Source of the DNA: Streptomyces sp. SID10853
Lineage (GTDB): Bacteria > Actinomycetota > Actinomycetes > Streptomycetales > Streptomycetaceae
Length of the DNA stretch: 39,559 nucleotides
Direction: 5' to 3'
Assembly (NCBI RefSeq): GCF_010548145.1
Contig: NZ_JAAGLN010000042.1
Coordinates: 1-39,559, forward strand
The notes under the pieces are model-generated. The model saw only the letters and a list, made by a program, of their open reading frames with translations, was not told where the DNA came from and did not search any database. Both the position numbers and the translations under genes were made by a program. Below, one piece after another: positions 14,381 to 22,792 of this stretch; positions within the stretch are counted from its first letter, which is position 1; each line of letters opens with the position of its first letter.

Positions 14381-15673
14381 GTGGGCCTTGTCGTGCAGAA
14401 GTACGGAGGCTCCTCCGTAGCCGATGCCGAAGGCATCAAGCGGGTTGCCAAGCGAATCGTCGACGCCAAGAAGAGCGGCAACCAGGTGGTTGTCGTGGTG
14501 TCAGCGATGGGCGACACGACGGACGAGTTGATCGATCTTGCCGGGCAGGTGTCGCCGATTCCTGCCGGGCGGGAGTTCGACATGCTGCTGACCGCCGGAG
14601 AGCGGATCTCCATGGCCCTGCTGGCCATGGCGATCAAAAACCTGGGCCACGACGCCCAGTCGTTCACGGGCAGCCAGGCCGGTGTCATCACCGACTCGGT
14701 CCACAACAAAGCGCGGATCATCGATGTCACACCGGGGCGGATCCGCACCGCGCTCGACGAGGGCAACGTGGCGATCGTCGCCGGTTTCCAGGGTGTGTCG
14801 CAGGACAAGAAGGACATCACCACCCTCGGCCGCGGCGGTTCGGACACGACCGCCGTCGCGCTCGCGGCGGCACTCGACGCCGAGGTCTGTGAGATCTACA
14901 CGGACGTGGACGGTGTCTTCACCGCCGACCCCAGGGTCGTCAAGAAGGCCCGGAAGATCGACCGGATCTCCTTCGAGGACATGCTGGAGCTCGCCAGCTC
15001 CGGCTCCAAGGTGCTGCTGCACCGCTGCGTCGAGTACGCACGCCGCTACAACATCCCGATCCATGTCCGGTCCTCGTTCTCGGGCCTCCAGGGCACATGG
15101 GTCAGCAACGAAGCACGCGTCGAAGCACAAGAAGCACAAGGGGACCCGACAGTGGAGCAGGCCATCATCTCCGGTGTCGCGCACGACACCTCCGAGGCGA
15201 AGATCACGGTCGTCGGCGTGCCCGACAAGCCGGGTGAGGCCGCCGCGATCTTCCGCGCCATCGCGGACAGCCAGGTCAACATCGACATGGTCGTGCAGAA
15301 CGTCTCCGCCGCGTCGACCGGTCTGACCGACATCTCCTTCACGCTCCCCAAGGACGAGGGCCGCAAGGCCGTCGACGCCCTGGAGAAGTCGAAGCCGGTC
15401 GTCGGCTTCGAATCGCTGCGCTACGACGACCAGATCGCCAAGATCTCCCTCGTCGGCGCGGGCATGAAGACCAACCCGGGCGTCACCGCGACCTTCTTCG
15501 AGGCGCTCTCGGACGCCGGCGTGAACATCGAGCTGATCTCGACGTCCGAGATCCGCATCTCGGTGGTCACCCGTTCTGATGAGGTCAACGAGGCCGTGCG
15601 CGCCGTGCACAGCGCCTTCGGGCTCGACAGCGACTCCGACGAGGCAGTCGTCTATGGGGGCACCGGGCGATGA
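14381..15673 (+). CDS. ask: Aspartokinase (alpha subunit; internal beta start)
   Basis: Aspartate kinase, 430 residues, first step of the aspartate pathway to lysine, threonine, methionine and diaminopimelate. The kinase domain covers about 1-250 with VQKYGGSSV at the N-terminus and the [11 protein letters not shown] substrate loop. Two ACT domains follow (about 265-345 and 350-425), including QNVSAAS, the lysine/threonine allosteric region. Residue 68 is Met, the ordinary feedback-sensitive form, unlike the M68V described for the poly-lysine producer S. albulus. Start GTG 14381 has GAGGAG just upstream. An in-frame GTG at 15152 with AAGGGGA before it probably starts the separate beta subunit, as in corynebacteria. 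It overlaps asd by four bases (ATGA). Confidence 0.97.
   Translation: MGLVVQKYGGSSVADAEGIKRVAKRIVDAKKSGNQVVVVVSAMGDTTDELIDLAGQVSPIPAGREFDMLLTAGERISMALLAMAIKNLGHDAQSFTGSQAGVITDSVHNKARIIDVTPGRIRTALDEGNVAIVAGFQGVSQDKKDITTLGRGGSDTTAVALAAALDAEVCEIYTDVDGVFTADPRVVKKARKIDRISFEDMLELASSGSKVLLHRCVEYARRYNIPIHVRSSFSGLQGTWVSNEARVEAQEAQGDPTVEQAIISGVAHDTSEAKITVVGVPDKPGEAAAIFRAIADSQVNIDMVVQNVSAASTGLTDISFTLPKDEGRKAVDALEKSKPVVGFESLRYDDQIAKISLVGAGMKTNPGVTATFFEALSDAGVNIELISTSEIRISVVTRSDEVNEAVRAVHSAFGLDSDSDEAVVYGGTGR
15138..15154 (+). promoter_or_regulatory. Internal ribosome site and GTG start for the aspartokinase beta subunit
   Basis: AAGGGGA (15138-15144) precedes GTG 15152 (codon 258 of ask) by seven bases. 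It is located exactly between the kinase and ACT parts, after the atypically A-rich codons encoding EAQEAQ. The product would be a 173-residue regulatory subunit. Confidence 0.6.
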
Positions 15674-16758
15674 CCGGCACCGGCCTCCGGGCAGGAGGCC
15701 GTAAGCCGGCGCTCGCGGTCGTGGGAGCGACCGGGGCCGTCGGCACGGTGCTGCTCCAGATGCTGTCGCAGCACGCCGACATCTGGGGCGACATCAGACT
15801 CATCGCCTCCCCGCGCAGGACCGGCCGCAAGCTGGTCGTGCGCGGGGAGGAGTGCGAAGTGCTCCCCCTCACCGAGGAAGCCTTCGAGGGCGTCCAGGTC
15901 GCGCTCTTCGTCGTCCCCGACGACGTCGCGCGCGAGTGGGCGCCCGTCGCCGCGTCCAAGGGCGTGGTGGTCGTGGACAGCTCAGGCGCCTTCCGGATGG
16001 ACGCCGATGTGCCGCTGGTGGTGCCCGAGGTCAATCCGCACGCCGTACGGCTCAGGCCGCGCGGCATCGTCGCGTCCCCGCACTGCACCACGCTCGCGAT
16101 GATCGTCGCGGTGGGCGCGCTGCACGCCGAGTTCGGGCTGCGTGAGCTGGTCGTCTCGACGTACCAGGCGGTGAGCGGCGAGGGGAACCCCGGGGTGGCG
16201 GCGCTGCGCAGCCAGACCGAGCTCATCGCCGGTACGGAGCTGGGGACGCACCCCGGCGACGTACGCCGTGCCGTGGGCGACGACACCGGGCCCTTCGCGG
16301 CGCCCATCGCGCTCAACGTGGTGCCCTGGGCCGGTTCGCCGGCCGCCGACGGCTGGTCGTCCGAGGAGCTGATGCTCCGCGCCGAGACCCGCAAGATCCT
16401 GGACCGGCCCGCGCTTCCCGTGGTGGCGACGTGTGTCCGGGTCCCGGTCGTCACCACGCACTCCCTCTCGGTGCACGCGCGCTTCGAGAACGAGCTGACG
16501 CTCGGCCGGGCACACGAGATCCTGGCGACCGCGCCCGGTGTGGTGCTCTTCGACGACCCCGACGCGGGGGACTTCCCGACCCCGGCCGACGCGGTGGGCA
16601 CGGATCCGGCCTGGGTGGGCCGCGTACGGCGGTCGCTGGACGATCCACAGGCGCTCGAACTGTTCGTCTGCGCCGACAACCTCCGCAAGGGGGCCGCGCT
16701 CAACGCCGCGCAGATCGCGGAGGCCGTCGCGGCCGAGCTGCAGCTGCCGGACGCCTGA
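15670..16758 (+). CDS. asd: Aspartate-semialdehyde dehydrogenase
   Basis: Aspartate-beta-semialdehyde dehydrogenase, 362 residues, which reduces aspartyl phosphate made by the upstream aspartokinase. It has the NADP-binding GATGAVG at 19-25, SSGAFRMD near 104-111, and the active-site cysteine C139 in SPHCTT. The conserved RVPVVTTHS contains the catalytic His. The usual family motif around the cysteine is NxCxT or similar with Asn before; here His precedes it, a mild oddity. The start ATG 15670 overlaps the ask stop (ATGA), a classic translationally coupled operon. A short leader ([13 protein letters not shown]) precedes the Rossmann fold. Confidence 0.95.
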   Translation: MTGTGLRAGGRKPALAVVGATGAVGTVLLQMLSQHADIWGDIRLIASPRRTGRKLVVRGEECEVLPLTEEAFEGVQVALFVVPDDVAREWAPVAASKGVVVVDSSGAFRMDADVPLVVPEVNPHAVRLRPRGIVASPHCTTLAMIVAVGALHAEFGLRELVVSTYQAVSGEGNPGVAALRSQTELIAGTELGTHPGDVRRAVGDDTGPFAAPIALNVVPWAGSPAADGWSSEELMLRAETRKILDRPALPVVATCVRVPVVTTHSLSVHARFENELTLGRAHEILATAPGVVLFDDPDAGDFPTPADAVGTDPAWVGRVRRSLDDPQALELFVCADNLRKGAALNAAQIAEAVAAELQLPDA

Positions 16759-17132
16759 GGGACGGTCTCCCGTACCTGGTTGTTTGTAGGATCTGTGAGT
16801 GGCCTGTGAGCAAGACGTGCGTCTGGACCACTTGAACTGAGGGTTGTGGCTGTTACACGATTCAGTTCCCCGTACGTCTGCAACCGCGGCCGGAGCGGGC
16901 GCGTCTTTGGGGTGGCCTCGACCTGCGCAAGATGCCATGGAAAAAGGGGCATTGGGGGAGATCGGGTACGCATGAGGGCATTGGCCGCATCGTCAAAGGC
17001 GATGCCATACGCGTACAACCCTGGCGGGGGGAAGCGTGTCCAACTGGCGTGGCAGAGGTTCTCGATATTGCGGCGGTGTCCGGACGGGGCGGAGTGGTCC
17101 GTCCGCTCCGGCGACCGCGCGTGTCCGGCGGG
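16759..17132. other. Intergenic region upstream of the sigma factor
   Basis: 374 bases between asd and the chosen sigma start. TAGGAT (16787-16792) shortly after asd is a possible -10. The sigma reading frame stays open from 16932, but codons before 17133 have poor third-position GC (for example CCA, AAA, GGT, CAT, ATT), so I treat it as untranslated leader. I see no convincing hairpin. Confidence 0.5.
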
Positions 17133-17708
17133 ATGCCGGTGATCGCCCCCTTGCCGACGCGGCCGAGCGCTGTTCCGTCCCAGAGCGGCGAGGGCGCTGA
17201 CGACGCCATGGCCGCCGGCACCACCGTCGATCACCTCACCGAGACCTACCGCGCCCACTACCGGTCGCTGCTGGGCCTCGCGGCGCTCCTCCTCGACGAC
17301 ACCGCCTCCTGCGAGGACGTGGTCCAGGAGGCGTTCATCCGCGTCCACTCGGCGCGCAAACGGGTCAGGGACCCCGAGAAGACCCTCGCGTATCTGCGCC
17401 AGACCGTGGTGAACCTGTCCAGGTCCGCGCTGCGCAGGCGCATCCTCGGGCTGAAGCTCCTCTCGAAGCCGATGCCGGACATGGCGAGCGCCGAGGAAGG
17501 GGCGTACGACCTGCTGGAGCGCGACGCGCTCAAGAAGGCGATGCGCAACCTCCAGCGCCGCCAGCGCGAGGTCCTGGTGCTCCGTTACTTCGGTGACATG
17601 ACGGAGGCGCAGGTGGCCGACGCGCTGGGCATATCGCTCGGTTCGGTGAAGGCGTACGGTTCGCGTGGCATCGCGGCACTGCGGGTGGCCATGGAGGCAT
17701 CGGCATGA
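17133..17708 (+). CDS. ECF (SigE-family) RNA polymerase sigma factor
   Basis: A sigma-70 family group IV factor of about 191 residues. Region 2 (about 40-95) contains the AYRAHYRSLLGLAALLLDD-like stretch with CEDVVQEAFIRVH, and region 4 (about 135-185) contains QREVLVLRYFGDMTEAQVAD followed by LGISLGSVKAYGSRG, the -35 recognition helix. Start: ATG 17133 is preferred because codon usage becomes typical there, but the frame is open to ATG 16932, and GTG 17049 is another option; none has a strong ribosome site. Its stop overlaps the next gene by four bases (ATGA), so the downstream membrane protein is co-translated and is the natural candidate for its anti-sigma or partner. Confidence 0.9.
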   Translation: MPVIAPLPTRPSAVPSQSGEGADDAMAAGTTVDHLTETYRAHYRSLLGLAALLLDDTASCEDVVQEAFIRVHSARKRVRDPEKTLAYLRQTVVNLSRSALRRRILGLKLLSKPMPDMASAEEGAYDLLERDALKKAMRNLQRRQREVLVLRYFGDMTEAQVADALGISLGSVKAYGSRGIAALRVAMEASA

Positions 17709-18865
17709 GCGAGAAACGGGACGGGTCCGACGAGTGGGACATGCCCGCCGAGTGGCGCACGCGGCACGGCGGGCCCACCCGGGCCGGGGAAGACCAGGCA
17801 GGGAACGGAATGCAGAACGACGGTTCCGACAACGCTGTCGACGGCCTCGACGAGGACGAACGCGAACTGCGCAGGATGATGCACGGCGCCGTGCGCGGGC
17901 TCACCCCGTCCGACGACGCGCTCGACCACCTGCGCAGGGCCGTGCCCGCGCGCCGGGCCAGGAAGCGGCAGATCGTCGTCGGTACGGCCGCGGCCGCGCT
18001 GCTCGTCGGGACCGCGATCCCGGCGTTCATCCATGTCGCGGGCGCGGGTGACGGGGACAGGAGCAACTCGGCGGTCGCGGGCCGGGGCCACCGGCCGCCC
18101 GGCGGCACGGGCGCCGCGGTGCCCGACGGCGGCAAGAAGAAGAACGACAAGCCGGCCGGTGACGGTGGTTCCGACGGCGGCGACGGGAAGAAGCACACCC
18201 CGAAGGGCGCCGGGAGCGGCACCCACGGCGGTTCGGACGGCGGATCCGGCGGGGCGTCCAGCAAGGCGCTCGACTCGCTGCCGGCCTGCGCGGCCCAGCA
18301 GCTCGGGGTCACATCGGCGGACACCGGCACACCGAACGCGGACGGCACGGTCTACGGAACGTTCCGGGTCTCCAACGTCTCGCACAGCCAGTGCGCCGTC
18401 AGCGACGCGGGCACCGTCAACTTCCAGGCGCTGGGCGCCGCCGACGCCGCCCGTATCACCGTGGTCGACCACACGGCGGGCGACGCGGCGTCCGGTCTGC
18501 CCGACCCCTCGCAGGACGCGACCGGTCTGGTGCTCCGCCCGTCCCAGGCGTACGAGGTGAAGTTCGCCTGGGTCCCGGCCGAGACCTGCCCCACAGGCGG
18601 CGGTGCCACCCCCGACCCGACCCCGTCGGGCGGGTCCGGCGGCACCGGCGGATCGGGGGGCTCGGAGGGAACGGGCGGCGACGGCAACCCGCCGGTGAAC
18701 GGCGGCGCCGACGCCACCCCCCAGCTCGGCAGCGGCGACGGCACGTCGGACGGCAGTGTGGCCGTGGTGCACGAGGCGGAGCCCGGCGTACCGGCCGCGC
18801 AGGCGACCATCGCCAACGCGTGCGCGGGGACGATCTACCGGACCGGACTGCTGTCGGCGCCGTAG
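17705..18865 (+). CDS. One-TM membrane protein coupled to the sigma factor (possible anti-sigma)
   Basis: A protein of 386 residues. A cytoplasmic part (1-88) contains an acidic helix (DEDERELRRMMHGAVRGLTP) and a basic patch RRARKR, followed by one transmembrane helix (about 90-112). Outside come a Gly/Lys/Asp linker (about 115-195), a compact domain with cysteines (about 197-300, ACAAQQLGV ... CAVSDAG ... AETCPTGG) and another Gly/Ser-rich tail. The layout of cytosolic helix, TM and external sensor, and the ATGA overlap with the sigma gene, suggest a regulator of that sigma factor. I see no zinc-binding HxxxCxxC motif of classical ZAS anti-sigma factors. The last 31 bases overlap the convergent SURF1 gene. 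Confidence 0.82.
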   Translation: MSEKRDGSDEWDMPAEWRTRHGGPTRAGEDQAGNGMQNDGSDNAVDGLDEDERELRRMMHGAVRGLTPSDDALDHLRRAVPARRARKRQIVVGTAAAALLVGTAIPAFIHVAGAGDGDRSNSAVAGRGHRPPGGTGAAVPDGGKKKNDKPAGDGGSDGGDGKKHTPKGAGSGTHGGSDGGSGGASSKALDSLPACAAQQLGVTSADTGTPNADGTVYGTFRVSNVSHSQCAVSDAGTVNFQALGAADAARITVVDHTAGDAASGLPDPSQDATGLVLRPSQAYEVKFAWVPAETCPTGGGATPDPTPSGGSGGTGGSGGSEGTGGDGNPPVNGGADATPQLGSGDGTSDGSVAVVHEAEPGVPAAQATIANACAGTIYRTGLLSAP

Positions 18866-19692
18866 CCGGCGGGCCGGGCAGCAGCCTCATCCGTGCCGCT
18901 GCCACCAGCGGCGGGCTCCCCGTCGACCACGGTGACCGGCTCCGGGTCGGGCACGATCCCCAGCTCCAGGTCCCTGAGGGCCTCGGCCTCGCGCCTGGCC
19001 AGCCGGAACCACATGAAGACCACGAAGCCCGCGAAGACGAACCACTCGCCGGTGTAGCCGAGGTTCTGGAAGGACTTCAGGTCGAGCCCGCTGTTCGGCG
19101 GGGCCGCCGCCGGGACGGCCTTGAGGCCCGCGGAGGCTTGCGGCAGCGTGATCCACGCGTCGTACACGGGGTACGGGACGACGTTCACCAGGGAGGCCGC
19201 GCTGATGATGCCGATCTGGTCGGCCGGCAGCCCGCCGCCGGTGTAGGCGCCGTCGGTCCCGCTGTTCTCGGACGCCTGGAGCGACCCGGTGACCTCGACG
19301 GCGCCCTTCGGCGGCGCGGGAGCCTTCGCGCCGTGCGGCAGCCAGCCGCGCACCACGGGGAGCGCCTTGCCACCGTCGGTGCGGAGCAGGGTCAGGACGT
19401 ACGACCCCTCCTTGCCGTCCACGACCCGGTCCGGCACCAGGAACTGCCTGCCGTACTTACCGGTCGCACTGGCCTGCCGCCCGGACGTGTCGAGGTTCAC
19501 GGGCAGCAGGGAGTCGAGCGGCGCCGAAGCCTGGCGGGCCGGGTCGGGCCGGTGCTCGTCTGTCCGGTGGGTGGCCACCCGGTCCTCGAACCTGCTCAGC
19601 TGCCACGAACCCATGAAGATGCAGAACGGGATGGCGAGCAGGGCGAAGACGGTGATCCCCAGCCAGCGGGGTGTCAGCAGGAACCGGTACAC
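18835..19692 (-). CDS. SURF1 family cytochrome oxidase biogenesis protein
   Basis: A SURF1-family membrane protein of 285 residues, involved in assembly of the aa3-type cytochrome c oxidase. It has the family layout: N-terminal TM (about 10-29, LGITVFALLAIPFCIFMGSW followed by QLSR), a long external domain with VVRGWLPHG near 113-121, and a C-terminal TM (about 217-233, GEWFVFAGFVVFMWFRL). A Pro/Ala-rich tail follows. The start is GTG 19692 with a weak AAGAGA upstream. It overlaps the sigma-partner gene by 31 bases in antisense, and is followed on the 5' side by the S9 peptidase gene, which could be co-transcribed (gap 76 bases). Confidence 0.92.
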   Translation of the reverse strand: MYRFLLTPRWLGITVFALLAIPFCIFMGSWQLSRFEDRVATHRTDEHRPDPARQASAPLDSLLPVNLDTSGRQASATGKYGRQFLVPDRVVDGKEGSYVLTLLRTDGGKALPVVRGWLPHGAKAPAPPKGAVEVTGSLQASENSGTDGAYTGGGLPADQIGIISAASLVNVVPYPVYDAWITLPQASAGLKAVPAAAPPNSGLDLKSFQNLGYTGEWFVFAGFVVFMWFRLARREAEALRDLELGIVPDPEPVTVVDGEPAAGGSGTDEAAARPAGYGADSSPVR

Positions 19693-19768
19693 ATCTCTTA
19701 CGTTACGGGGCGCGGTCCGGGAGCAATGCCCCGGACCCCGCCCCGTGGGCTCCGCCCCGTACGGCCTG

Positions 19769-21556
19769 CTACTTCTTCACATGCCGCCGCGCGAAGTCCA
19801 GCTCCAGGCGGACCTGCTTGATCCGCTCCTCCACCACCAGTGAGCCGTGGCCCGCGTCGTACCGGTACACCTCGTGGACCGCCCCGCGCTTCGCGAGCCG
19901 CTCCACGTAGTTCTCGACCTGCCGGATCGGGCAGCGCGGGTCGTTCACGCCCGCCGAGATGTAGACCGGCGCCCGTACCGCGTCCACATAGGTCAGCGGC
20001 GACGAAGCGGCGAACCGCTCGGGCACCGTCTCCGGGGTGCCGCCGAGGAGCGTCCTGTCCATCGCCTTCAGCCCCTCCATCTCGTCGTGGTACGCCGTGA
20101 CGTAGTCCGCGACCGGCACCGCGGCCAGCCCGGCCGCCCACGTGTCCGGCTGGGTGCCGAGCCCGAGCAGCGTCAGATAGCCGCCCCAGGAGCCGCCCGC
20201 CAGGATCAGCCGGGCCGGGTCCGCGATCCCCGACGAGACCGCCCACTCCCGGACCGCGCCGATGTCCTCCAGCTCGATCAGCCCGACCCGGTGCTTGAGC
20301 GCGTCCGTCCAGGCCCGCCCGTAGCCGGTCGAGCCGCGGTAGTTGACCCGGACGACCGCGTAACCGTGGTCGACCCAGGCCGCCGGGCCCGAGGCGAAGG
20401 CGTCGCTGTCGTGCCAGGTCGGCCCGCCGTGGATCTCGAAGAGCGTGGGGAACGGGCCGTCCCCCGCGGGCTGCTGCACCAGCGCGTGGATCCGGCCGCC
20501 CGGCCCCTCCACCCACACGTCCCGCACCGGCACGGACTCCGGCGCCTTCATCCCCGGCGGGTCGAGCACGACGGCGCCCGACGTGGAGCGCACGACCGGC
20601 GGCAGCGCGGCCGATGACCAGAGGTACTCGACGGTGCCGTCCGGCCGCGCGGTCGCCCCGGACACCGAACCCGCCGGGGTCTCGACCCGGTCCAGCTGTC
20701 CGGTGGCCGTCTCGTACCGCCACATCTCGCTGCGCGCCTCGAAGCTGTGCACGATCAGCAGCGCTGACCCGTCCGGATACCACTCGGCGCTGACATCGCC
20801 GGGCAGCTCGATCGCGGGCGAACTCTCGACGCCGGTCGCGACGTCCCACACCATCGGCTCCCAGCGGCCCCGCCGCTGGTGCCCGACGAGCAGCCGGGTG
20901 TCCCCGGCGACCGGCGCGAACCCGAGCACCTGCAGCCCCAGCTCCTCGGTGCCGCCCTTGGTGTCGTCCAGCTCGGCGACCGTGGACCCGTCGGTACGGA
21001 CCACCCGCAGCGCGGAGTGCATGGCGTCACCGTGCTCGGTGTGCTCCAGCGCGATCAGCGTCCCGTCGTACGAGAGGTCACCGACCCCGGCGGACTCCCG
21101 GTGCCGGTAGATCTCGACGGGCCGGGCGCCCGGCCGTACGACATGGACGGTCGACCCGTCCTCGTCCGTCGACCGGCCGACCACGGCGGTACCGTCCCGG
21201 CCGATCCCCAGACCGGCCGGGTAGGACGGCTCAAGGCCGGGGGCGGCGGGTTCGTCGGGCCCGCCGCCGTAGGGCTGGCGCATCCAGACACCGAACTCGT
21301 CCCCGTCGGTGTCGTCGAACCACCAGATCCACTCACCGCCGGGCGACAGCGCCCCGTCGGTCGTCCCGTTCGGCCGGTCGGTGACCTGCCGCTGTTCGCC
21401 GGTCTTCCGGTCCCAGGCGTAGATCTCGTACGTGCCGGTCGCGTTCGACACGAACAGGCTGCGGTCGGGGGCGTCCTCCGCCCAGTCGGGCAGCGAGACG
21501 CGAGGTGCGCGGAACCGCTTCTCCCAGTCGGGCATGGCTGCTGCGTCAGTCGTCAT
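19769..21556 (-). CDS. S9 family (prolyl oligopeptidase-like) serine peptidase
   Basis: A cytosolic peptidase of 595 residues. The N-terminal ~350 residues form a beta-propeller-like region with WD-type repeats (for example FVSNATGTYEIYAWDRKTGE). The C-terminal alpha/beta-hydrolase domain has the catalytic triad visible: S456 in GGSWGG, D539 in VNDPRC, and H570 in AGHGS. Acylaminoacyl-peptidase or dipeptidyl-peptidase-like activity is likely. I chose ATG 21556, close behind GGGGGC; ATG 21535 is the alternative. The longer frame to 21721 covers the 3' part of the methyltransferase gene and is rejected. No signal peptide is seen. Confidence 0.92.
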   Translation of the reverse strand: MTTDAAAMPDWEKRFRAPRVSLPDWAEDAPDRSLFVSNATGTYEIYAWDRKTGEQRQVTDRPNGTTDGALSPGGEWIWWFDDTDGDEFGVWMRQPYGGGPDEPAAPGLEPSYPAGLGIGRDGTAVVGRSTDEDGSTVHVVRPGARPVEIYRHRESAGVGDLSYDGTLIALEHTEHGDAMHSALRVVRTDGSTVAELDDTKGGTEELGLQVLGFAPVAGDTRLLVGHQRRGRWEPMVWDVATGVESSPAIELPGDVSAEWYPDGSALLIVHSFEARSEMWRYETATGQLDRVETPAGSVSGATARPDGTVEYLWSSAALPPVVRSTSGAVVLDPPGMKAPESVPVRDVWVEGPGGRIHALVQQPAGDGPFPTLFEIHGGPTWHDSDAFASGPAAWVDHGYAVVRVNYRGSTGYGRAWTDALKHRVGLIELEDIGAVREWAVSSGIADPARLILAGGSWGGYLTLLGLGTQPDTWAAGLAAVPVADYVTAYHDEMEGLKAMDRTLLGGTPETVPERFAASSPLTYVDAVRAPVYISAGVNDPRCPIRQVENYVERLAKRGAVHEVYRYDAGHGSLVVEERIKQVRLELDFARRHVKK

Positions 21557-21609
21557 GCCCCCTATTTCAACAGAACGGATACGCCCCGCGCGTTCCGGTC
21601 GGATCCGCT

Positions 21610-22263
21610 TCAACCCGCCACAGCACGGCCGATCAACGTCCCGATGTGGTCCGGCTCGGGGGCCTCCAGAATCCGCGCCTCCGCCCTCGGGAAACCGGCC
21701 CCGAGCAAGAGGCTCTCCCACTTCCGGGGGGTGTAGCTGTAGCGGTAGGTGAACTGTGCCCGGCCCGCGAATCCCCCCTTGTACATGCCCTGCGGGCCGT
21801 AGGCCCCGGGGATGGCAGGCGGGTGCGAGAAGACCAGACTCCCGCCCGGTCTGAGCGCCTTGACCACAAGCGGCAGGAGCTTGGCCGGGTCGGTGAACCA
21901 GACCGCGCCGAAGATCGAGTACACCGCGTCGTACTGCTCCACGCCGTCACGCAGGAAGTCGAGCACTTCCGCGCAGTGGAACGACACCCGGCCTCCCCAC
22001 CGTTCGCGTACGGCATCCACCATGACGGGCGACATGTCCACTCCCGTCGCCTTCACTCCCTGTTCTGCGAGGTAGGCAAGAGTCCGCCCGGTGCCGCACC
22101 CGATCTCGAGTACGGTGCTCGGGTTTTCGAGAAGCTCCACACCGGGGCCGTGCCCGGCGTACTGCGTCCAGTTCATGACGGGAGCACCGATCTCCCTGGT
22201 GACGCTGGTCGCGTACGTGTCCCAGAGATCGCGTTCGTCATCGTGGTTATGGCGGGCCGGCAC
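21610..22263 (-). CDS. Class I SAM-dependent methyltransferase
   Basis: A cytosolic methyltransferase of 217 residues. The SAM-binding motif I is VLEIGCGTGRTLAYL (51-65), followed by an acidic loop ending GVDMSPVMVD (about 72-82), and a later DAVYSIFGAVWF motif IV region. The C-terminal part is hydrophobic/aromatic (YKGGFAGRAQFTYRYSYTPR). Small-molecule or peptide methylation is likely; the substrate is not evident. I start it at GTG 22263 with AGAGAG upstream; the open frame extends to 22737 but its codons beyond 22263 are shadow-like. Upstream on the same strand are a strong hairpin and an unrecognised 69-residue gene, and the S9 gene follows 53 bases downstream. Confidence 0.9.
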   Translation of the reverse strand: MPARHNHDDERDLWDTYATSVTREIGAPVMNWTQYAGHGPGVELLENPSTVLEIGCGTGRTLAYLAEQGVKATGVDMSPVMVDAVRERWGGRVSFHCAEVLDFLRDGVEQYDAVYSIFGAVWFTDPAKLLPLVVKALRPGGSLVFSHPPAIPGAYGPQGMYKGGFAGRAQFTYRYSYTPRKWESLLLGAGFPRAEARILEAPEPDHIGTLIGRAVAG

Positions 22264-22287
22264 GGTGGCTCTCTTCGTAAGGGGTGC

Positions 22288-22322
22288 GCCCCGCTCCGGG
22301 CAGTGGTGGGCCGGAGCGGGGC
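22288..22322 (-). terminator. Strong hairpin between the small gene and the methyltransferase
   Basis: GCCCCGCTCCGG (22288-22299) and CCGGAGCGGGGC (22311-22322) form a perfect 12-base stem with an 11-base loop. It begins 18 bases after the stop of the 69-residue gene and ends 25 bases before the methyltransferase start. It is a terminator or attenuator candidate. Confidence 0.65.
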
Positions 22323-22339
22323 ACGTGGGATGCGGCTGT

Positions 22340-22549
22340 TCAGTGGGAGTCGGGGACCTTGTTGTCACACGGGGAGCACTCTGCCCCGTCGATTGCCCAC
22401 AGTTCCTCATCGGGCGCGAAGCCGAGGGATCGGATGAACTCCTCGGTGCGCAGGCACAGGCCGTCCCGCCGCCGCTCGATGAAGGGAGCGTGGTGCTTGT
22501 ACCTGCCTCCGAACCCCCTGTCCCGCGCCCCCTCGTGGGGCAGCTCCAC
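22340..22549 (-). CDS. Unrecognised 69-residue protein upstream of the methyltransferase
   Basis: I do not recognise this small protein, but it looks real: well-mixed composition with charged and aromatic residues (GGRYKHHAPFIERRRDGLCL, then RTEEFIRSLGFAPDEELWAI), and a compact C-terminus with two Cys (DGAECSPCDNKVPDSH). No signal peptide or TM. The start is uncertain: GTG 22549 has no ribosome site; CTG 22564 would give eight... five further residues with GGTGG upstream. A 34-bp near-palindrome lies 30 bases upstream (22579-22612), and a hairpin follows its stop. It could be a regulator, a small enzyme subunit, or a peptide substrate of the adjoining methyltransferase; none is proven. Confidence 0.55.
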   Translation of the reverse strand: MELPHEGARDRGFGGRYKHHAPFIERRRDGLCLRTEEFIRSLGFAPDEELWAIDGAECSPCDNKVPDSH

Positions 22550-22578
22550 GACGGTACGGAGCAGGCGTCACCACCGTC

Positions 22579-22612
22579 TATGCGGTCACGCCAATATTGG
22601 CGTTGTCGCATA
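22579..22612. promoter_or_regulatory. 34-bp near-perfect inverted repeat upstream of the small gene
   Basis: The left arm TATGCGGTCACGCCAAT (22579-22595) and right arm ATTGGCGTTGTCGCATA (22596-22612) are complementary at 14 of 17 positions, with no spacer. The AT-rich centre (CCAATATTGG) is exceptional here. It is probably a regulator-binding site in the promoter of the small gene/methyltransferase unit. Confidence 0.65.
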
Positions 22613-22775
22613 AAGAAGCCCCTCGGGAGGGACCCGGGGAGCGGGGGCAGCGGGCGAGAAGGGCGAAGGGCGACAGGTACCCGGCGGGACTGGACAGGCG
22701 TTCTTCTCCCAGGTGGGCATGGACTTCTCGTCGTCACTCATGCGCCCCATTGTGGCCGTCCGGCGGTGCGGGGAG

Positions 22776-22792
22776 GCGGCCGTGAAGGCCGC
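22776..22792 (-). terminator. Hairpin after the permease gene
   Basis: GCGGCC (22776-22781) and GGCCGC (22787-22792) pair around GTGAA directly next to the permease stop codon. A short GC stem without a T-run; a modest terminator candidate. Confidence 0.45.

Noticed and set aside
22579..22612. Insertion sequence or transposon end
   Set aside because: No transposase, no partner repeat and no target duplication; a regulator-binding site explains it better.
22264..22737. Extension of the methyltransferase frame to 22737
   Set aside because: It would run through the hairpin, the unrecognised small gene in another frame, and the 34-bp palindrome; codon bias is wrong there.
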